Shown piece after piece: positions 19,629 through 31,115 of a DNA stretch of 64,000 nt. The notes below the pieces were generated by a model. That model had not been told where the DNA came from and searched no databases. It saw nothing but the letters and a program-made list of their open reading frames with translations. A program made the position numbers and the translations under genes. The DNA comes from Darksidea phi (Eukaryota > Ascomycota > Dothideomycetes > Pleosporales > Lentitheciaceae). Numbering within the stretch: position 1 is the stretch's first letter; every line of letters starts with the position of its first letter. The DNA lies in contig JASJFT010000049.1 in NCBI GenBank assembly GCA_030770425.1, positions 1 to 64,000 on the forward strand, given 5' to 3'.

Positions 19629-20727
19629 ATGCCGCTCTCCTCGAAACTCGACCGCAAGCTGCGGGCTGCGGAAGAGAGCTCCGATGATGAAGAATTCTAC
19701 GAGGTTACGGACCGCTCGTCGTCGGCCTCTGTGATCGAATACGCAGATGTCGCAGAAGTCTTGAGCTCGGGCGACGAGGAAGGCGATGGACTGGGAGAGG
19801 AGGAATCGGGCGAGGAGGAGGATGAGGAGTCCGACGAAGATGTGCAGGCACAGATGAGCAAAGTCTCGTTCGGAGCACTGGCCAAAGCACAAGATGCGCT
19901 GGTCAAACAACAGATCGCAAGTCGAAAGCGCAAGCGGGGCGACGAATCGTCGAAATCGCAGGAAGAGAAGCTTCAAGCATTGAGAAAAAGACTGCACGAA
20001 ATAAAGGCTGCAAAGCTCGCGCAAGGCCCTCCACCGAAGAAGTCGAAATCCAGCAAAAGCCGGGCGACACGCGCGGAGGATGACGACGAACAACTTGATG
20101 ACGACGCCTCTGAGTCCGATGCAGCCCCACATGCGCGATCCAGCAAACACGCCCCAGCCGTGCAATCGAGCAAAAAGGCTGTGTCCCGCAAGCGCAAGGT
20201 TGTGGATGTGAAGAAGCCTATTTCTCGCGATCCGCGCTTTGATAACATCTCCGGGCCGGCACCCGACGAGAACACACTGAACAAGCGATATGCCTTTCTG
20301 AACGAGTACAGGGCGTCCGAGATGGCAGAACTAAAGGATGCCATCAAGAAGACCAAGAACGAGGCAGACAGGGAGAAGCTGAAGAAAAAGTTGCTGTCCA
20401 TGGAGTCGCAGCAAAAGGCGCGCGAAAGAAAGGAGAAGCAGCAGGAGGTGATCCACGAGCACAAGAAGAAAGAAAAAGAACTAGTCAAGCAGGGGAAGGC
20501 ACCGTTCTATCTGAAGAAGTGTGAGTATTCTCTCGACACCGGTGCATTGGATCCATTGAGCAAGCATGATGCTAATTCCTCGTATAGCCGAGCAAAAGAA
20601 ACTTGCATTGATCGACCGCTTCCAGAATATGAAGTCGAAGGACCGCGATAGGGCGATTGAACGACGTCGCAAGAAGACGACGGCGAGGGAGCGGAGAAAC
20701 ATGCCCGCCGAACGGCGTGCCGCTTGA
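19629..20727 (+). CDS. RRP36: rRNA biogenesis protein RRP36
   Basis: Component of the 90S/SSU processome needed for early cleavages of pre-rRNA in the nucleolus. Exons 19629-20520 and 20588-20727 give 343 residues; the 67-bp intron joins LKKS to EQKKLALIDRF. The N-terminal 200 residues are acidic, then Lys-rich and disordered. The conserved RRP36 region starts at about residue 198 with ISRDPRFDNISG, followed by NKRYAFLNEYR, a long Lys/Glu helix, KQGKAPFYLKK and the basic end RAIERRRKKTTARERRNMPA. Length and order fit fungal RRP36. The intron before the last 46 residues is required, since the unspliced frame ends without the conserved basic tail. Confidence 0.9.
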
Positions 20728-21549
20728 AAAGCGTTTGTGGATATATCAAGCTATTCACCATGTGCGAGATACCTTCTTAGATGTATGCATTGCTTGTATA
20801 CAGCCTATCTTCTCAAGCGCTCAGGTCCAACGGTTCACCCTGGCTGTTAAGATGACCTAGAGACGGCGCAATACGAGCGAACAAGAGGTGAGGCACACCT
20901 ACGCTTGGTCAGCATTATCTAGCCTCGTGCCACATGCCACAGTCTTTATTTGCAAATAACCTAACTTGAAGCTAGAAATGCAGAAGACTCTCAGCGGGGC
21001 TTATGGTCTTCCCATAGCATATGTATATTCACATCATGTTTGTAGCGACTGAATGGTTATCTTTGGTAAGCAGCCAATTCTACTGTGAGCAGTTGTTCAT
21101 TCCCGTTGAGGACATTTGAGCGGGAACAACCATCGCTTCCGCCAAGAGTGAGAAAGACTAAACTACTTCAAAGGGACGCCGTGGTTTGACAACAGTTGGC
21201 CAGGCTCTCACCATTTCTATTTTAAGAGCAAGACCCTGAAAGTATGGTTATTTAATGTCTGTTAGACACATTAATTCGCCCAATTAATTAAGTGCTAACC
21301 AGTAAAGAACGACGACAGAGTGGTTGCAGAACGATTTAATATAAGCAGATTTGATATACGATAAGACCGGGTAACAACCCTAGCAGTACGCACCCGCGTT
21401 TTCCACTTCAAACGAACTCATTCGTGAACTTTCTATATAATACTGAGAAAGTGCTCTGCGCTCTCAAACAACCTTCGGACTAGCCTCGACACCGAGTCTG
21501 CCAAGCAGGTTTTGACTTGGTTGCACGCCTCATATTTTCGTCTTCCACA
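20728..21549. other. intergenic with a TATA box
   Basis: No gene is seen. A TATATAA at 21434-21440 lies 110 bp before the start codon of the secreted-protein gene at 21550, a plausible core promoter for a regulated gene. Confidence 0.5.
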
Positions 21550-22197
21550 ATGCGCTTCGTCAATATAGCTACCGCATTTGCTCTTTCCACTTTAACGCAA
21601 GCCTTCGTCATTCCATCCGGTACGGCCGACGGCGTCTACGCAGTCTCTACCCGCGAAGATGGCACAGATGTCCACATCAAGATCTCCGATGCTCCGGAAA
21701 CCAAGCGCGACCCGACCGACATAACTTCCATCGCGGAAGCGAGCGCTCTGACACGCCGTCAAAGCGATCGCATCTGGTGCGGTTGCGGATACAACATGGA
21801 TCCTGGTAACTGCGATGCTGCAGTAGCCGATCTGAAGAATCAGCTAAGTAAGCCAATTCCAAGCTATACCCACATCTAATACTCCGCCGAATGTGTTCTA
21901 ATACGATGGTTTGCAGAACCTGCGTTCGTCAACGCCGGAATGGCGTACTACTCCATCCGGGGAAACGTTGTTGCTTTCGCGTGCAACCGTCAGCGCAATG
22001 CAGAGCTGGCATATCTCATCTTTGCTGGTAATTATACGACTGCGCTGGAACGTATTACGGGGTCTTGCGGACGGTATATTGCGGGGTCTACTGAGCTTCA
22101 TGATGATAAGAGGTCGATTATTGTGGGGTATCAGCGGTATAAGAATGGGGATGATTTTTGTACTAGTTCGACATATTCTTCGGCTAGTCGGTGCTAG
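21550..22197 (+). CDS. small cysteine-containing secreted protein with a dibasic-processed prosegment
   Basis: Exons 21550-21847 and 21917-22197 (69-bp intron) give 192 residues. A signal peptide is clear at 1-18 (MRFVNIATAFALSTLTQA). A prosegment follows with dibasic sites KR at 52-53 and RR at 69-70; cleavage at the second by a Kex2-type protease would release a mature chain of about 122 residues starting QSDRIWCGCGYN. The mature part has seven Cys (77, 79, 88 and four later ones, the last at the C-terminus). The odd number may mean one free thiol. I recognise no family. Size, secretion and Cys content fit an effector-like or antimicrobial-like protein, which is inference. The ATG at 21550 is chosen because it begins the signal peptide; a TATA box lies 110 bp upstream. 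Confidence 0.75.
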
Positions 22198-23120
22198 GCT
22201 GTGTCGATGGCTCGGGAAATGTAAGGATTTTTGGGTGGGGTAGTTAAGGGGCGGGAGGGTTGTTCGACGTTGTTATATTCTTGACGGGTTTTGCACTCTA
22301 TATGATCTAGTAGGATTGCTCGGTTACTTTGTTAACTATTTTATGGTGGGTGGAAAGGGCAAGCAGAATGCTGAATGAGCTTTACAATATGCTTCGGTGT
22401 CCAACATAACGCGCTGCGTACGCTCAAAGAACTACTTTGTCCAACCTGAGAACTTCCAGACACACGATGTCATGTGCATTGGTTGCCTTGATGACATATT
22501 CGAAATGATCCGCTGCGTTCTGGCCATCGCTTCCAGACTGCGCAGACATATAAATCCTAACTTCCCCATCTCTGACGGCCGTCTGCAAGCGTGGGGAAGA
22601 ATGACGCAGCTCCTATTACGCGAAATAGACGGAATCCCATCTCGTGTTGCAAATGCCATGTCTCCAAAATCTCGCTTAGGCTGCCCACCGCGTCGCAGCC
22701 CCACGGCTCAACCTTCCCGTCTACTCACCACACCATCTCGTCTCTCTTCACAAACTAGACACGCCAACCACTCAATTTCCAGCATTCTGCACGCTAAAGT
22801 CGCTCTGCATGCACGAACGCAAATGCATCGGTGTTCCGTTCGCCATGATCCCTGATAGCGTTGCAGGCATGCGTCTCAAGCAGGGCTGTGCCGCAGGCGA
22901 GGCGTGCCGTCTGTCGTCATCTACGTCATATCTGTTCCCCGTCCCACCCCAGCCTCCTGTCCATCTCAAAAAGCTGGCACGGCCACATTCGCTGGCTCGT
23001 TCTGCATTCTCATCTCTCTGAAGATAATAATTGTATCGCTTCGTCAAGTCTGCATTCCATTGGTTCATTGAGAGTTGTCCTTCTTAGCGTCTACCGATCT
23101 TCAGACACTAGTTCTCCATC
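22198..23120. other. intergenic, no gene seen
   Basis: Open frames on both strands at 22397-23068 overlap each other and none reads like a protein. This stretch holds the 3' end of the secreted-protein gene and a C/T-rich promoter for the BTB gene. Confidence 0.4.
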
Positions 23121-24112
23121 ATGTCGGACGCCTCGCACCAGGACAAGCCGCTCAATGAGTACGTAGATCCCGCCATTGCCTTTGCTCTAACCTGCGATCC
23201 GCAGCGTCGCGCATCCACTTGTGATTTTCACTAACACGCCCTAGGCTCCTCTCCCGTTCCATGGTCGATCTCTACGTCGGCCCTTCCAACACACACTGGA
23301 TCCTCCACGAGAAGCTCCTTTGCCACCACTCTCCCTACTTCCGTCGAATCTTCTACAAGAAAGACAGCAAAGCCTCAGACCAAAAGACTTTCGGTCTCCC
23401 CGACGAGGAGGACCCTCCCTTCAAGACCCTCGTAGGATGGCTGTACAGCTCCTCTCTCCCCGTCCCGCGGGAAGAGTCGGATCTCAGCATGCTGTTCGAT
23501 CTCTACCTCATGTCTGAGAAGTTTGAGATGGCGGCATTGACCGCGGATGTCCTGCAGGTGGTGAGGGAATGGTACAAGTACTCAGATACGTATCCGGGCT
23601 TGAGGCGAGTGCAATATATTTATGCGAATACCGAGGAGGGTAGTCCGATGCGGCATATGCTTGTGCACGCTGTTGCGCGTCTTATGGTGCTCGAGAAGGG
23701 TATCCCTGCGCACTGGGATAAGGCACTTCGTAAGAATGGGCAACTCGCCGTGGACATCATCAAGGCTATTCAGGACTGGAAGCTGGATGAAGAACTTATT
23801 CCTGATTCGCGCGATGACCCCGCGGGAGCAGAGGAGTTGGTCGATGTAGAGGTTGAACTTGTGGATGCTGAAGGTGAGGGTGAGGAGGAAGAGGGAGAAG
23901 AGGTCGAGGGTGGTGCAGAAGAGGAGGGTCGGGAAGAGGTTGAGGATGACTCTGAAGACACTGTCGTCGATTCACCTATGCAGCCACATCACCCTGAACC
24001 AATTAAAGACGCAAAGAAGGGTGAGGGTATGGTTAACGGGTTCAAGAAGATGGCATTGCAAACGGTACCGAACGGTCTCACAAACGGCGACTACGGCACT
24101 TTGCAACACTAA
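23121..24112 (+). CDS. BTB/POZ domain protein
   Basis: Exons 23121-23158 and 23245-24112 (86-bp intron) give 301 residues. After the short first exon (MSDASHQDKPLNE), the BTB fold begins with VDLYVGPSNTHWILHEKLLC and HHSPYFRRIFYKK, then FKTLVGWLYSSSL and LFDLYLMSEKFEM, a standard fungal BTB layout. The C-terminal third is very acidic (EGEGEEEEGEEVEGGAEEEG) and probably disordered. BTB proteins dimerise and often act as adaptors for cullin-3 ligases or transcription complexes; there is no kelch, MATH or zinc-finger partner here, so the role is open. The weak splice acceptor CCTAG at 23241-23244 restores the frame. Confidence 0.82.
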
Positions 24113-25091
24113 AGTGGCGCGACTTCATTACTTGGCTTCAATTTGTTGACTGCGAAAGCTTGCTTTTTATGCGGTGGCATTTGTGTCTGGTTTTGAGTTT
24201 TTTCACCTACTTTTTCGACGGAACTTAATGCTTTGGGTACTCTTTTCGCTTGACATCATTTTCGAAGGGGGTTTTGTATGTATTCTAAGCCATATTTTAG
24301 GATATTTTTCGATGGATTTCATCTGGTTGGCTACCAGATGCAAAAGGGTTCTTCTTATCGCAACATGGCCTGTCTCTCTGTACTTGTTCCATACATATCT
24401 AATAGTGTCTTGCTCTACTAAGATGACCGTCATTATAGCATGTCATAAACCTAGCTCCCTCTTTCTCATTCTCATCTAACCGAACACACTAAGCGAACGT
24501 CCAAGTCCCGCTCGTACAAAGCACTAATCACCGCACAGAAGCTCGTATCACTTTGCGACTGAGGTCATGGACATAGGAGGGGAGGTATGATTGGTCAGCT
24601 AGCTAGCTAGTTACCTACGTAGCTGTTATCTCATTACTCCGACACTCTCCAAACCCGCGGCCTGCTTCCATAAGATTACTTAAAGGATGATTAGCTTCAG
24701 TCCTACGTTCCATTGGCCCGGAAGCAGTCAGAAGCGCAATTGCTCCTTCGTCCAGCAAGACACCGTTCCTCCGGAGCCCAGCTCCTACCTTTAACCCACC
24801 ATCTTCCCCACTCCATGCGACCCTTGCTTCAATGTGATCATAAGCAGAATACTCCCAGGTCGCTGATATATAAACCATCCGTTCGGCCCTATCTAAAACC
24901 ACATCTCCAGAGCTTCGCATTCACAAGTCCTTCAACGAAAAATATGTTGGAATTGCAATCACTGCCAAGCACACCGTGACCTCGGCTATGTATATAAGCT
25001 CCACGCAAGCCTCTAGTAATCAAGCAAGCTTCATCAACCTCAGCTTCCAACAAAATATAAACATAGTACATTGTTTCTATCTCACGCAAAC
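24113..25091. other. intergenic with TATA-like promoter
   Basis: No gene is convincing. A TATATAAGCT at 24991 is 101 bp before the start of the GFA-type gene, and another GATATATAAA lies near 24863. A GCTAGCTAGCTAG stretch occurs at 24598-24611. Confidence 0.45.
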
Positions 25092-25724
25092 ATGGCCGAC
25101 GGCTTCGCAGCAGCAGACAAGTCCAAACCATTCATCGCAAACAACAGCCTTGCCAAAGACCGGGGCTACAGAGATGGACTCCCAACAGCAACCTGTCTCT
25201 GCGGCGGCGTGCAATTAGCCTTCGTAAGCCCACCCCACTCCCCTCTCCTCCCACCCGCATACTCCAACCCGCATCACTCTACTCACTAACCCGCCCACCA
25301 GCCCGTCGAAGGGCCCGGCCTAATCAACACCTTCGTCTGCAACTGCACCGACTGCCGCAAACTCACCGCCTCCATGTTCGCATCCAACTTCGCCATCAAC
25401 GACAAGTACCTAGTGCACGTGCGCGGCCGCGACAATCTCAAGTCGTGGTATAATCCCGTCACGCCCGTGCGCCACGAGGGCTCCATGACAGACTACTTCT
25501 GCAGCACGTGCGGGACCCTCATGTACCGCGTCAGCTCGGCGTTTCCCAATGTGCCTATTTTGCGGATTGGCTCAGTGGACGATTTGAGTTTGCATGAGAC
25601 GAAGCTGAAGCCGCAGTGGGAGCAGTTTACGAAGGATCGCGTGAGCTGGTTTGGGGGTGTTAGTGGGGGTGATGTTAGGAAGATTGAGGGCAATTCGAAG
25701 ACGTATACGCTTTCTGGGGGGTAG
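25092..25724 (+). CDS. GFA/CENP-V domain zinc protein (glutathione-dependent formaldehyde-activating-like)
   Basis: Exons 25092-25223 and 25302-25724 (78-bp intron) give 184 residues. The zinc ligands of the GFA (Mss4-like) fold are present in order: C35 and C37 in TCLCGGVQ, C57, C59 and C62 in FVCNCTDCRK, and C111 and C114 in YFCSTCGTLM. Family members include bacterial Gfa and eukaryotic CENP-V, but most fungal members have unknown substrates, so a formaldehyde role should not be assumed. The end (NSKTYTLSGG) is typical for the fungal members. The protein is likely soluble and cytosolic. The start follows a TATA box by about 100 bp. Confidence 0.88.
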
Positions 25725-26272
25725 GTGCGTATGGTTGTTTGGTAGTGTTGGCGGGGCGTGGGAGAAGTGGTGGTGGTGGTGGCCATCGACTGTGAGTACA
25801 GTACCAGAAGATGCTGCTTGGTTGTGTTTTGTATGTTTATTCCAATACGCACGTTATTCAACATTCTATGTCTTTGATGCATCTCGTAAGCTCAGTAACC
25901 CAGACTTTAGCACTCCCAAGTAAACACCCACAAACAACAAACCCTCTATCCAACCCATTCCCCCCCCCCTGCGCGATCCGTGAAAACCCCCTCGTGGGCG
26001 ACATGCGAAAAACACCTTGGATCATTAGGCCACACGGTATATCGGTATTCTTTTCCTAGCAATCCGCAACATACTATGTTCCTAAACCGTACCACTGAGG
26101 TAGGGTTAGGTTGCCCCCAGGGGCGAAAATGGAAGCTACCCCCGGGGGTAAAGGAGTTAGCGGTCTAGACTAAATTAAAGTATATCAAGGGCGTAGGTAG
26201 TAATAAAAGTTAGTCGGAGTTATCTCTACGATCGATATAGCGGCTTAGAATTAGTTATATAAGAGGTTATAG
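25725..26272. other. intergenic leading into repeat
   Basis: No gene is seen. A tagggttaggtt tract at 26101-26112 is telomere-like but only two units long. Composition becomes AT-rich toward the dispersed repeat. Confidence 0.4.
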
Positions 26273-27531
26273 CCCCTCCCCTAGGAGCTTGGGCCACTAC
26301 CCGGCGTGACGTCACGTTGGCTCCTGGGCTGGCTATGTTTTTCGTAATTCTAATCACCTTATTATGTTTTAATGTTTTAATATCTTACGCAATAGTATAG
26401 GTAGTAACTATACGATAATAATAGCTCCTAATTTACTAATAATATATGTAGACAGTTAAACGCGCCAACAACCTACTAACAACAATAGTAAGGTAACCTA
26501 CGCTAGGCTACTTCTTAGTCCTCTACTTACCGGTAGCCTCCCTAGCTAGGTATCCCCGTCGTCCTCCGTCCTGCCTATCCGTACGGGTTCCTCCGTATTC
26601 GATCCCTTACGTTATCGTTCGTATCGTATCTACTATAGATACTAGCTCTATCTTCTACGTTAGGTATTAGTTCCCTTAATAGCCTACTAAGAAGGTCGAT
26701 TTTTTCCTCCTAAACGGTCTTCCCTATATAAGCTTGTCCTCTAGCCTACGTAGACGGAATAGCTACCTCTTAACGAAATACTTATCCTCGTTATATAGGG
26801 CCTCGGACAGGAATATATTATAGGTAACTACTAATAGCTATACGAGAATCCTATCGCCGCTTGTTCCCTCGAATATGTCTAACGTATAGTTAGTTTTATA
26901 CTAATAATTATTATAATTAAGGAGTCCTATCAATAGTACCTCCCGCCTATAGCGCCGGAGACGCTCCGCCGCGATATTTGAAAGGTTTAGAGCGCTATAC
27001 TCGAATAGGCTATTATACTCTAGTTCCTCCTACTAAAGGTCCTACTAAAGGACTAGGCGAACGATCGTTGGTAAAGATATATAGTTAGTAGGTATTAATA
27101 GTAAGTTTAAGGAAGAGGGTATATTAGTACTACTACTCTCGCTGTTACCAGAAGACTGAGGATATATAGTAAGGAAGCTGGCTAAGGATAAGAGATGGAT
27201 ATAGTAAGGAAGCTAGCTAAGGATAAGAGATAGATGTAGTAAGTAGGATACTAGTATCATCGCGGGCAATCTTTATACTATAGGTAGTAGTATTAGTACG
27301 CTAACTCCTCGCTACCGCTGTTGGTCTCCCAACGCTCTATAGTTCGGCATCACATGTCATTTCTCGTCCAGCGCCTTAATGTTCGAAATATTACCTCGTC
27401 GTACTGTGTACAGCTCTACAGCTCTATTATCGTGTATAAGGTGTAAGTATAGCACCTCTACTGTGTACAAACTCCTACTGTATTTCGTGCGGACCTTCTG
27501 AAGAGACTCCCACTATACAAATCCAAATCAA
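26273..27531 (+). repeat. dispersed repeat, copy 1
   Basis: About 1.26 kb that matches 60302-61480 along its whole length, and whose last 250 bp match 41643-41921. The 5' end holds the palindrome CGTGACGTCACG inside inverted CTAGGAGC and GGCTCCTGG arms. The body is TA-rich with many stops (RIP-like) and shows no coding frame. The class of element is unknown; this copy has no clear target duplication. Confidence 0.8.
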
Positions 27532-27569
27532 ATGTCCTTTTGCTATGCTGTCTCTTCTGTCTCTTTTCG

Positions 27570-28325
27570 TTATCCGATGGATGATTCCGTCTGCCTTTGT
27601 ACATAGAGCTCTTTGTTGTCATTTTTCACAATGGTTGCGATATCTCCGACTGGTACGGATATCACTGGATGCTTCTGTTTAGAGGCAGTCCTCTTGAAAT
27701 TCCTTGTCGGCATCTGCGAGGTGTTTTGTTGCCGCGCAAGGGGGTTGGCAAAAGGAGTAGCAAGCTTTCCTTCTGACATGCCTGCGAGAAAAGTCTATCA
27801 ATGGTTAGTATCTTGTTTTGTGAGAGGGGTCAGGGGTCCTTCAAACCTTCAACGGTCTTACTCTCCAGCGAATCCCTTTTGCTGAAACCCAGCTCCATAT
27901 ATCGATCTCTTTCCTCAGTCTTCTTTTCCTCAGCTTGTTTCGCTATCTTGACTTGATCCCGGGCAAGCGGACCGAACGGATCCTTGACATCTGCGATAAG
28001 CTCACGCCCTACCTCATGTTCTATGGCCTCTTCGTTGAACAAGTCGGTCTGCCGCAACACAGTATATTCCGATGCAGGAAATGATTGCATCGGCGAAACA
28101 GCTGTGGAAGTCAGAAATTGTGTTGAACTCTTCTCCTCGTACGAAGTGATCCGTTGACCCTTGCCGTTCTTCACGCGTATTGACTCATCGATTGATGAAG
28201 CTGATGGTATATGGTAAGTTTGGACGTTACACGCATTTTTAATATGTTGGTAGTTCTTCTAAGACTTCAGGAGATGTTGTAGTACTTTCCGCGTTCCAGC
28301 GGTTTATGGCTTCGTCGGAAAACAT
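27570..28325 (-). CDS. unknown protein, gene model uncertain
   Basis: I do not recognise this gene. On the minus strand, a frame from about 28240 down to 27847 (IRVKNGKGQRITSYEE to KRDSLESKTVEG) splices across 27782-27846, with a good branch site (ATACTAACC), into GMSEGKLATPFANPLARQQN and ends at 27570. Upstream, an ATG at 28323-28325 opens MFSDEAINRWNAESTTTSPE, but its frame stops at TAA near 28237, so linking it needs a frameshift or an unseen intron. The protein is hydrophilic, with Lys/Glu-rich helices and no signal or membrane segment. It is either a real gene with a misplaced first exon or a slightly broken one. Confidence 0.4.
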
Positions 28326-28572
28326 TATGAGAATTTTGGGTTGTGATGTTGCAAAATAGGGATTCAACGGTGGCAAGTGATAGTCATTAGGCGCGTATGA
28401 TGGTTTTCGCTGAATCGTAGTCTCTAGAGAAGTGGGGAGTGTTGCCTTGACAAGTTATTTGTATTTGCTAAGGATAGTGACGGCTGCTTTCCATGAAGTC
28501 ACTTTTTACGAGATTTGAAAACACAAACCCACAAAATATCGACAGCTCGTCAATTGTTCACCTCTCCACAGA

Positions 28573-30075
28573 TCATTCACTCCACTTCTTCCCCCTAAAT
28601 AAGCCCCATCCCCGCTTTGACTTTCCATTCACGGCACTGTCCACCTTCAAATCCTTGGGTACTTCTACAAACTCAAAGTCGTCATCATAGGGGTTAGGCT
28701 TCTGTGATTTGGCGCCATCTTCACCATCTGGTCTTGCGAAGAAAGTGACGAGACCTTCTGAGGATGATGTGTAGGCACTGATGCTCTTTTCATCACCTTG
28801 CTCTTCGGACGCTACCAGTCGTCTATCTACTTGAGTGGATGGTTGTTCTTCAGCTTGGGAAGCGGGGCGCGATAAGCCCTGAAATAATGAGATGTCGCGG
28901 AGCGCCGATTCGAGTTCTTTGTTTGGCTTAGAGTCAGGAGCCTCGCATGCAACGATTGGCACTTCTACGTCGGACCCAAGAGGTATATCTAATAACCCGT
29001 TGGCACGAGCTAATGGTTGCTGCTGCTTTTTAGTGCACACAGATAGCTGTGAGTCTTCCCGCTTATTTTCAGTGCGCAGTCTCTTCTGTGTATATTGCCT
29101 GATATCAAGGTCTTCGGACATGTCATTGTTCTCCTCTTCTACTTCCGAATCAGGAGGCTCGTATACTAGCTTGGTGGGTTGACAAGAAGGTTGTGACTGC
29201 CGTATAGTGGGGAAAGGAGGCGTTAAGGTCTTCGATACTTCGTTAGCGCGGAGCTTGCGCACGCTCTCGAGGGTCGGTGATGCTGGACGGTACGAATCCT
29301 TCAGCCTAGGAGAGGAATGGAGATTCTTCATTCCCTGTAAGGTTGGAGACGTGGAACGATCATCATCCTTCACCTGGGCCTTTTCGAAAGGTAAGCGTGG
29401 CACTGCCGGTATGATACGGCGCTGCCGAATTCGCCGCTTTTGCTTGTCTAACACAATCGCTTCATCCCGAATCATTTCCTCCATGGGTTCTTTCCATGGC
29501 CAAGACGTAGACTTTGTATTTATGGGTGGGGGTATGGGTTCTCGCAATACGACATTTTGCCGCCCATCTTCTATTTCATCACGCTGCCACTGCGCTAGCG
29601 ATGATAGAGTGGGACCACCAGGGTACTGTCCCGATCTCTTAGTATCTTTCCATGGTACTGACGAATTTTTATTCGAGAGCATTGCTCGTGGGGCGCGTGG
29701 TGCATTATATGGCGGACTAGCTGGCGTTGCGGGCTTAGATGCAATTCGCTTCCATGCTAGTTTCTGAGTTGGCTGTTGTTGGTGATCGCCCCTGAAATTC
29801 GTTAAGGTCGTGGTTTGTGCTTGTGCAGGGGTCTCGAGCGTAGATGCTAAAGGAGGGAAAGCTGGGGTGAGGTCAGCAGATGCTGTTTGTGCGTATGTGA
29901 GCGGAGTGTTGAAGGCGGCTGCGGGGATAAGAGTTTGGTCTCGAGCGACTGGTGGCTCATGTGAGGATGGGCACGGAGGATCGTGTTCTGAGTATGCCCC
30001 TGACATAGGGTTCCAATTCTGGTGGCTTGACTGGGTGCGGGGCTTGCAGCTGATGTCTTTCCTTGTTAGAGGCAT
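28573..30075 (-). CDS. unknown, largely disordered protein
   Basis: A single-exon frame of 500 residues with no recognised domain. It is rich in Ser, Pro, Arg and Gln throughout. There are two near-repeats, RSTSPTLQGMKNLHSSPRLK and YRPASPTLESVRKLR, in the middle, several acidic clusters (SEVEEENNDMSEDLDIRQ), and a basic end (NGKSKRGWGLFRGKKW). Such a layout fits a regulatory or scaffold protein with many phosphorylation sites; no function can be named. The ATG at 30073-30075 is the first in the frame. Codon choice looks like the neighbouring genes, and the long opposite-strand frames are shadows. Confidence 0.6.
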   Translation of the reverse strand: MPLTRKDISCKPRTQSSHQNWNPMSGAYSEHDPPCPSSHEPPVARDQTLIPAAAFNTPLTYAQTASADLTPAFPPLASTLETPAQAQTTTLTNFRGDHQQQPTQKLAWKRIASKPATPASPPYNAPRAPRAMLSNKNSSVPWKDTKRSGQYPGGPTLSSLAQWQRDEIEDGRQNVVLREPIPPPINTKSTSWPWKEPMEEMIRDEAIVLDKQKRRIRQRRIIPAVPRLPFEKAQVKDDDRSTSPTLQGMKNLHSSPRLKDSYRPASPTLESVRKLRANEVSKTLTPPFPTIRQSQPSCQPTKLVYEPPDSEVEEENNDMSEDLDIRQYTQKRLRTENKREDSQLSVCTKKQQQPLARANGLLDIPLGSDVEVPIVACEAPDSKPNKELESALRDISLFQGLSRPASQAEEQPSTQVDRRLVASEEQGDEKSISAYTSSSEGLVTFFARPDGEDGAKSQKPNPYDDDFEFVEVPKDLKVDSAVNGKSKRGWGLFRGKKWSE

Positions 30076-30463
30076 GATGGGTGCTACTGCTGTTTTTGGT
30101 ATTGAAACTTGCGATGAGCTCTCCTTTTCGCGAGAGAAGTGTTATGGAGAAGGGACCTTGACTGTAGAGGATAGTAAATATAGAGGTTGGGGGAATTTAC
30201 GAAGAGACTGGCGGTCATGTTGGCATATTTCGTGTACTCTAGGGTGCCTACGATGCGTCACATTTTTGGTGTTAATCTGCAGGTCTACGCCTTATGTCTA
30301 AGTATCGGTGTCAGCCTCCCTTCCTTCAAGTCTTGGGTGCAATTTTACAATCAGCTTCAATAGTCTTATGACACGATTGGAAAGGTGATGCACAAGACGG
30401 CGCTATGTTGAAAACTTATACTGTAATGCGTCATGAAGCGTTAATCAGGATTGAGCGTCTTCG

Positions 30464-30560
30464 CCGCGGTTGCCTAAACCGCAGTCGCCTAAACCACAGT
30501 TGCCTGAGCCGCAGTTGCCCGAACCGCAGTTGCCTGAACCGTAATTGCCTAACTCACAGT
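30464..30560. repeat. 15-bp degenerate tandem repeat, about six copies
   Basis: The unit is close to ccgcagttgcctgaa, with changes between copies. It begins in the region upstream of the disordered-protein gene and is immediately followed by a second, unrelated array. Confidence 0.75.
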
Positions 30561-30583
30561 TATAAGCATGGAAGCTGTATTAC

Positions 30584-30692
30584 CCCTTGAAGGTATACAG
30601 GATACGCGATCCCTTGAAGGTGTGCAGGATACGCGATCCCTTGAAGGTGTGCAGGATACGCGATCCCTTGAAGGTGTGCAGGATACGTGATC
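30584..30692. repeat. 27-bp tandem repeat, four copies
   Basis: The unit comprises cttgaaggtgtgcaggatac plus gcgatcc; the inner copies are identical, while the first has gtatac and the last has tgatcc. It is non-coding; frames through it only reflect the period being a multiple of three. Confidence 0.85.
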
Positions 30693-31108
30693 CAGCAGAG
30701 GAGCTGCTGCCCGAGATTGACGGCGCGATGGCTGCTACTCATTCGATGCCTACGCCTCACTGCCTCGCTCTGAACTGTGCCGCAAGGATCGAGGTGCAGA
30801 TTGCAATCAGGCTCCATCTCCGCGGGAGAGGATAATGATGAGAACGAGTAAGTAACGATTTGAATAGCTGAATATCGATTACCCGAAACGACGGCCATGC
30901 AGCTCAAGATGGCATTCGGTATGGTCGGTTGGACGGGTGCATTGAAAGGTTATGTTTCGCGATGACTGAAGCCGAGAGGTAAGCACCGCCACACTTAGCC
31001 ACCACTAGCCACAAATGACGTTTCCGCGCGTCCCTTGTCATCAAAGTCTAAGCAGCACTCGACCATACTCTATAGCGACGCGCTATCACCTCCTCCCCTC
31101 TTACCACC

Positions 31109-31114
31109 ATGTAA
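31109..31114 (+). promoter_or_regulatory. minimal start-stop upstream ORF
   Basis: ATG followed at once by TAA, in a strong context (CACCATG), one base before the ATG at 31116 that opens the PXB/DUF3818 gene. If present in the mRNA, it would load and stall ribosomes just before the main start, lowering translation or diverting it to the second in-frame ATG at 31122. Confidence 0.45.
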
Positions 31115-31115
31115 G

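Noticed and set aside
19590..20165. 191-codon minus-strand frame opposite RRP36
   Set aside because: Shadow of a biased, acidic/lysine-rich coding sequence; RRP36 is well supported on the plus strand.
22397..23068. Overlapping frames on both strands before the BTB gene
   Set aside because: No splice sites, domain or sensible composition; they overlap each other.
29207..30301. 186- and 163-codon plus-strand frames
   Set aside because: Opposite-strand shadows of the disordered protein at 28573-30075 and its promoter.
30464..30692. Possible CRISPR-like array
   Set aside because: Contiguous tandem repeats with no spacers, in a eukaryotic genome.
30405..30907. Frames with repeated CRIRDPLKV-like or AYPAHLQGI-like peptides
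   Set aside because: They only translate the 15-bp and 27-bp tandem arrays, whose periods are multiples of three.
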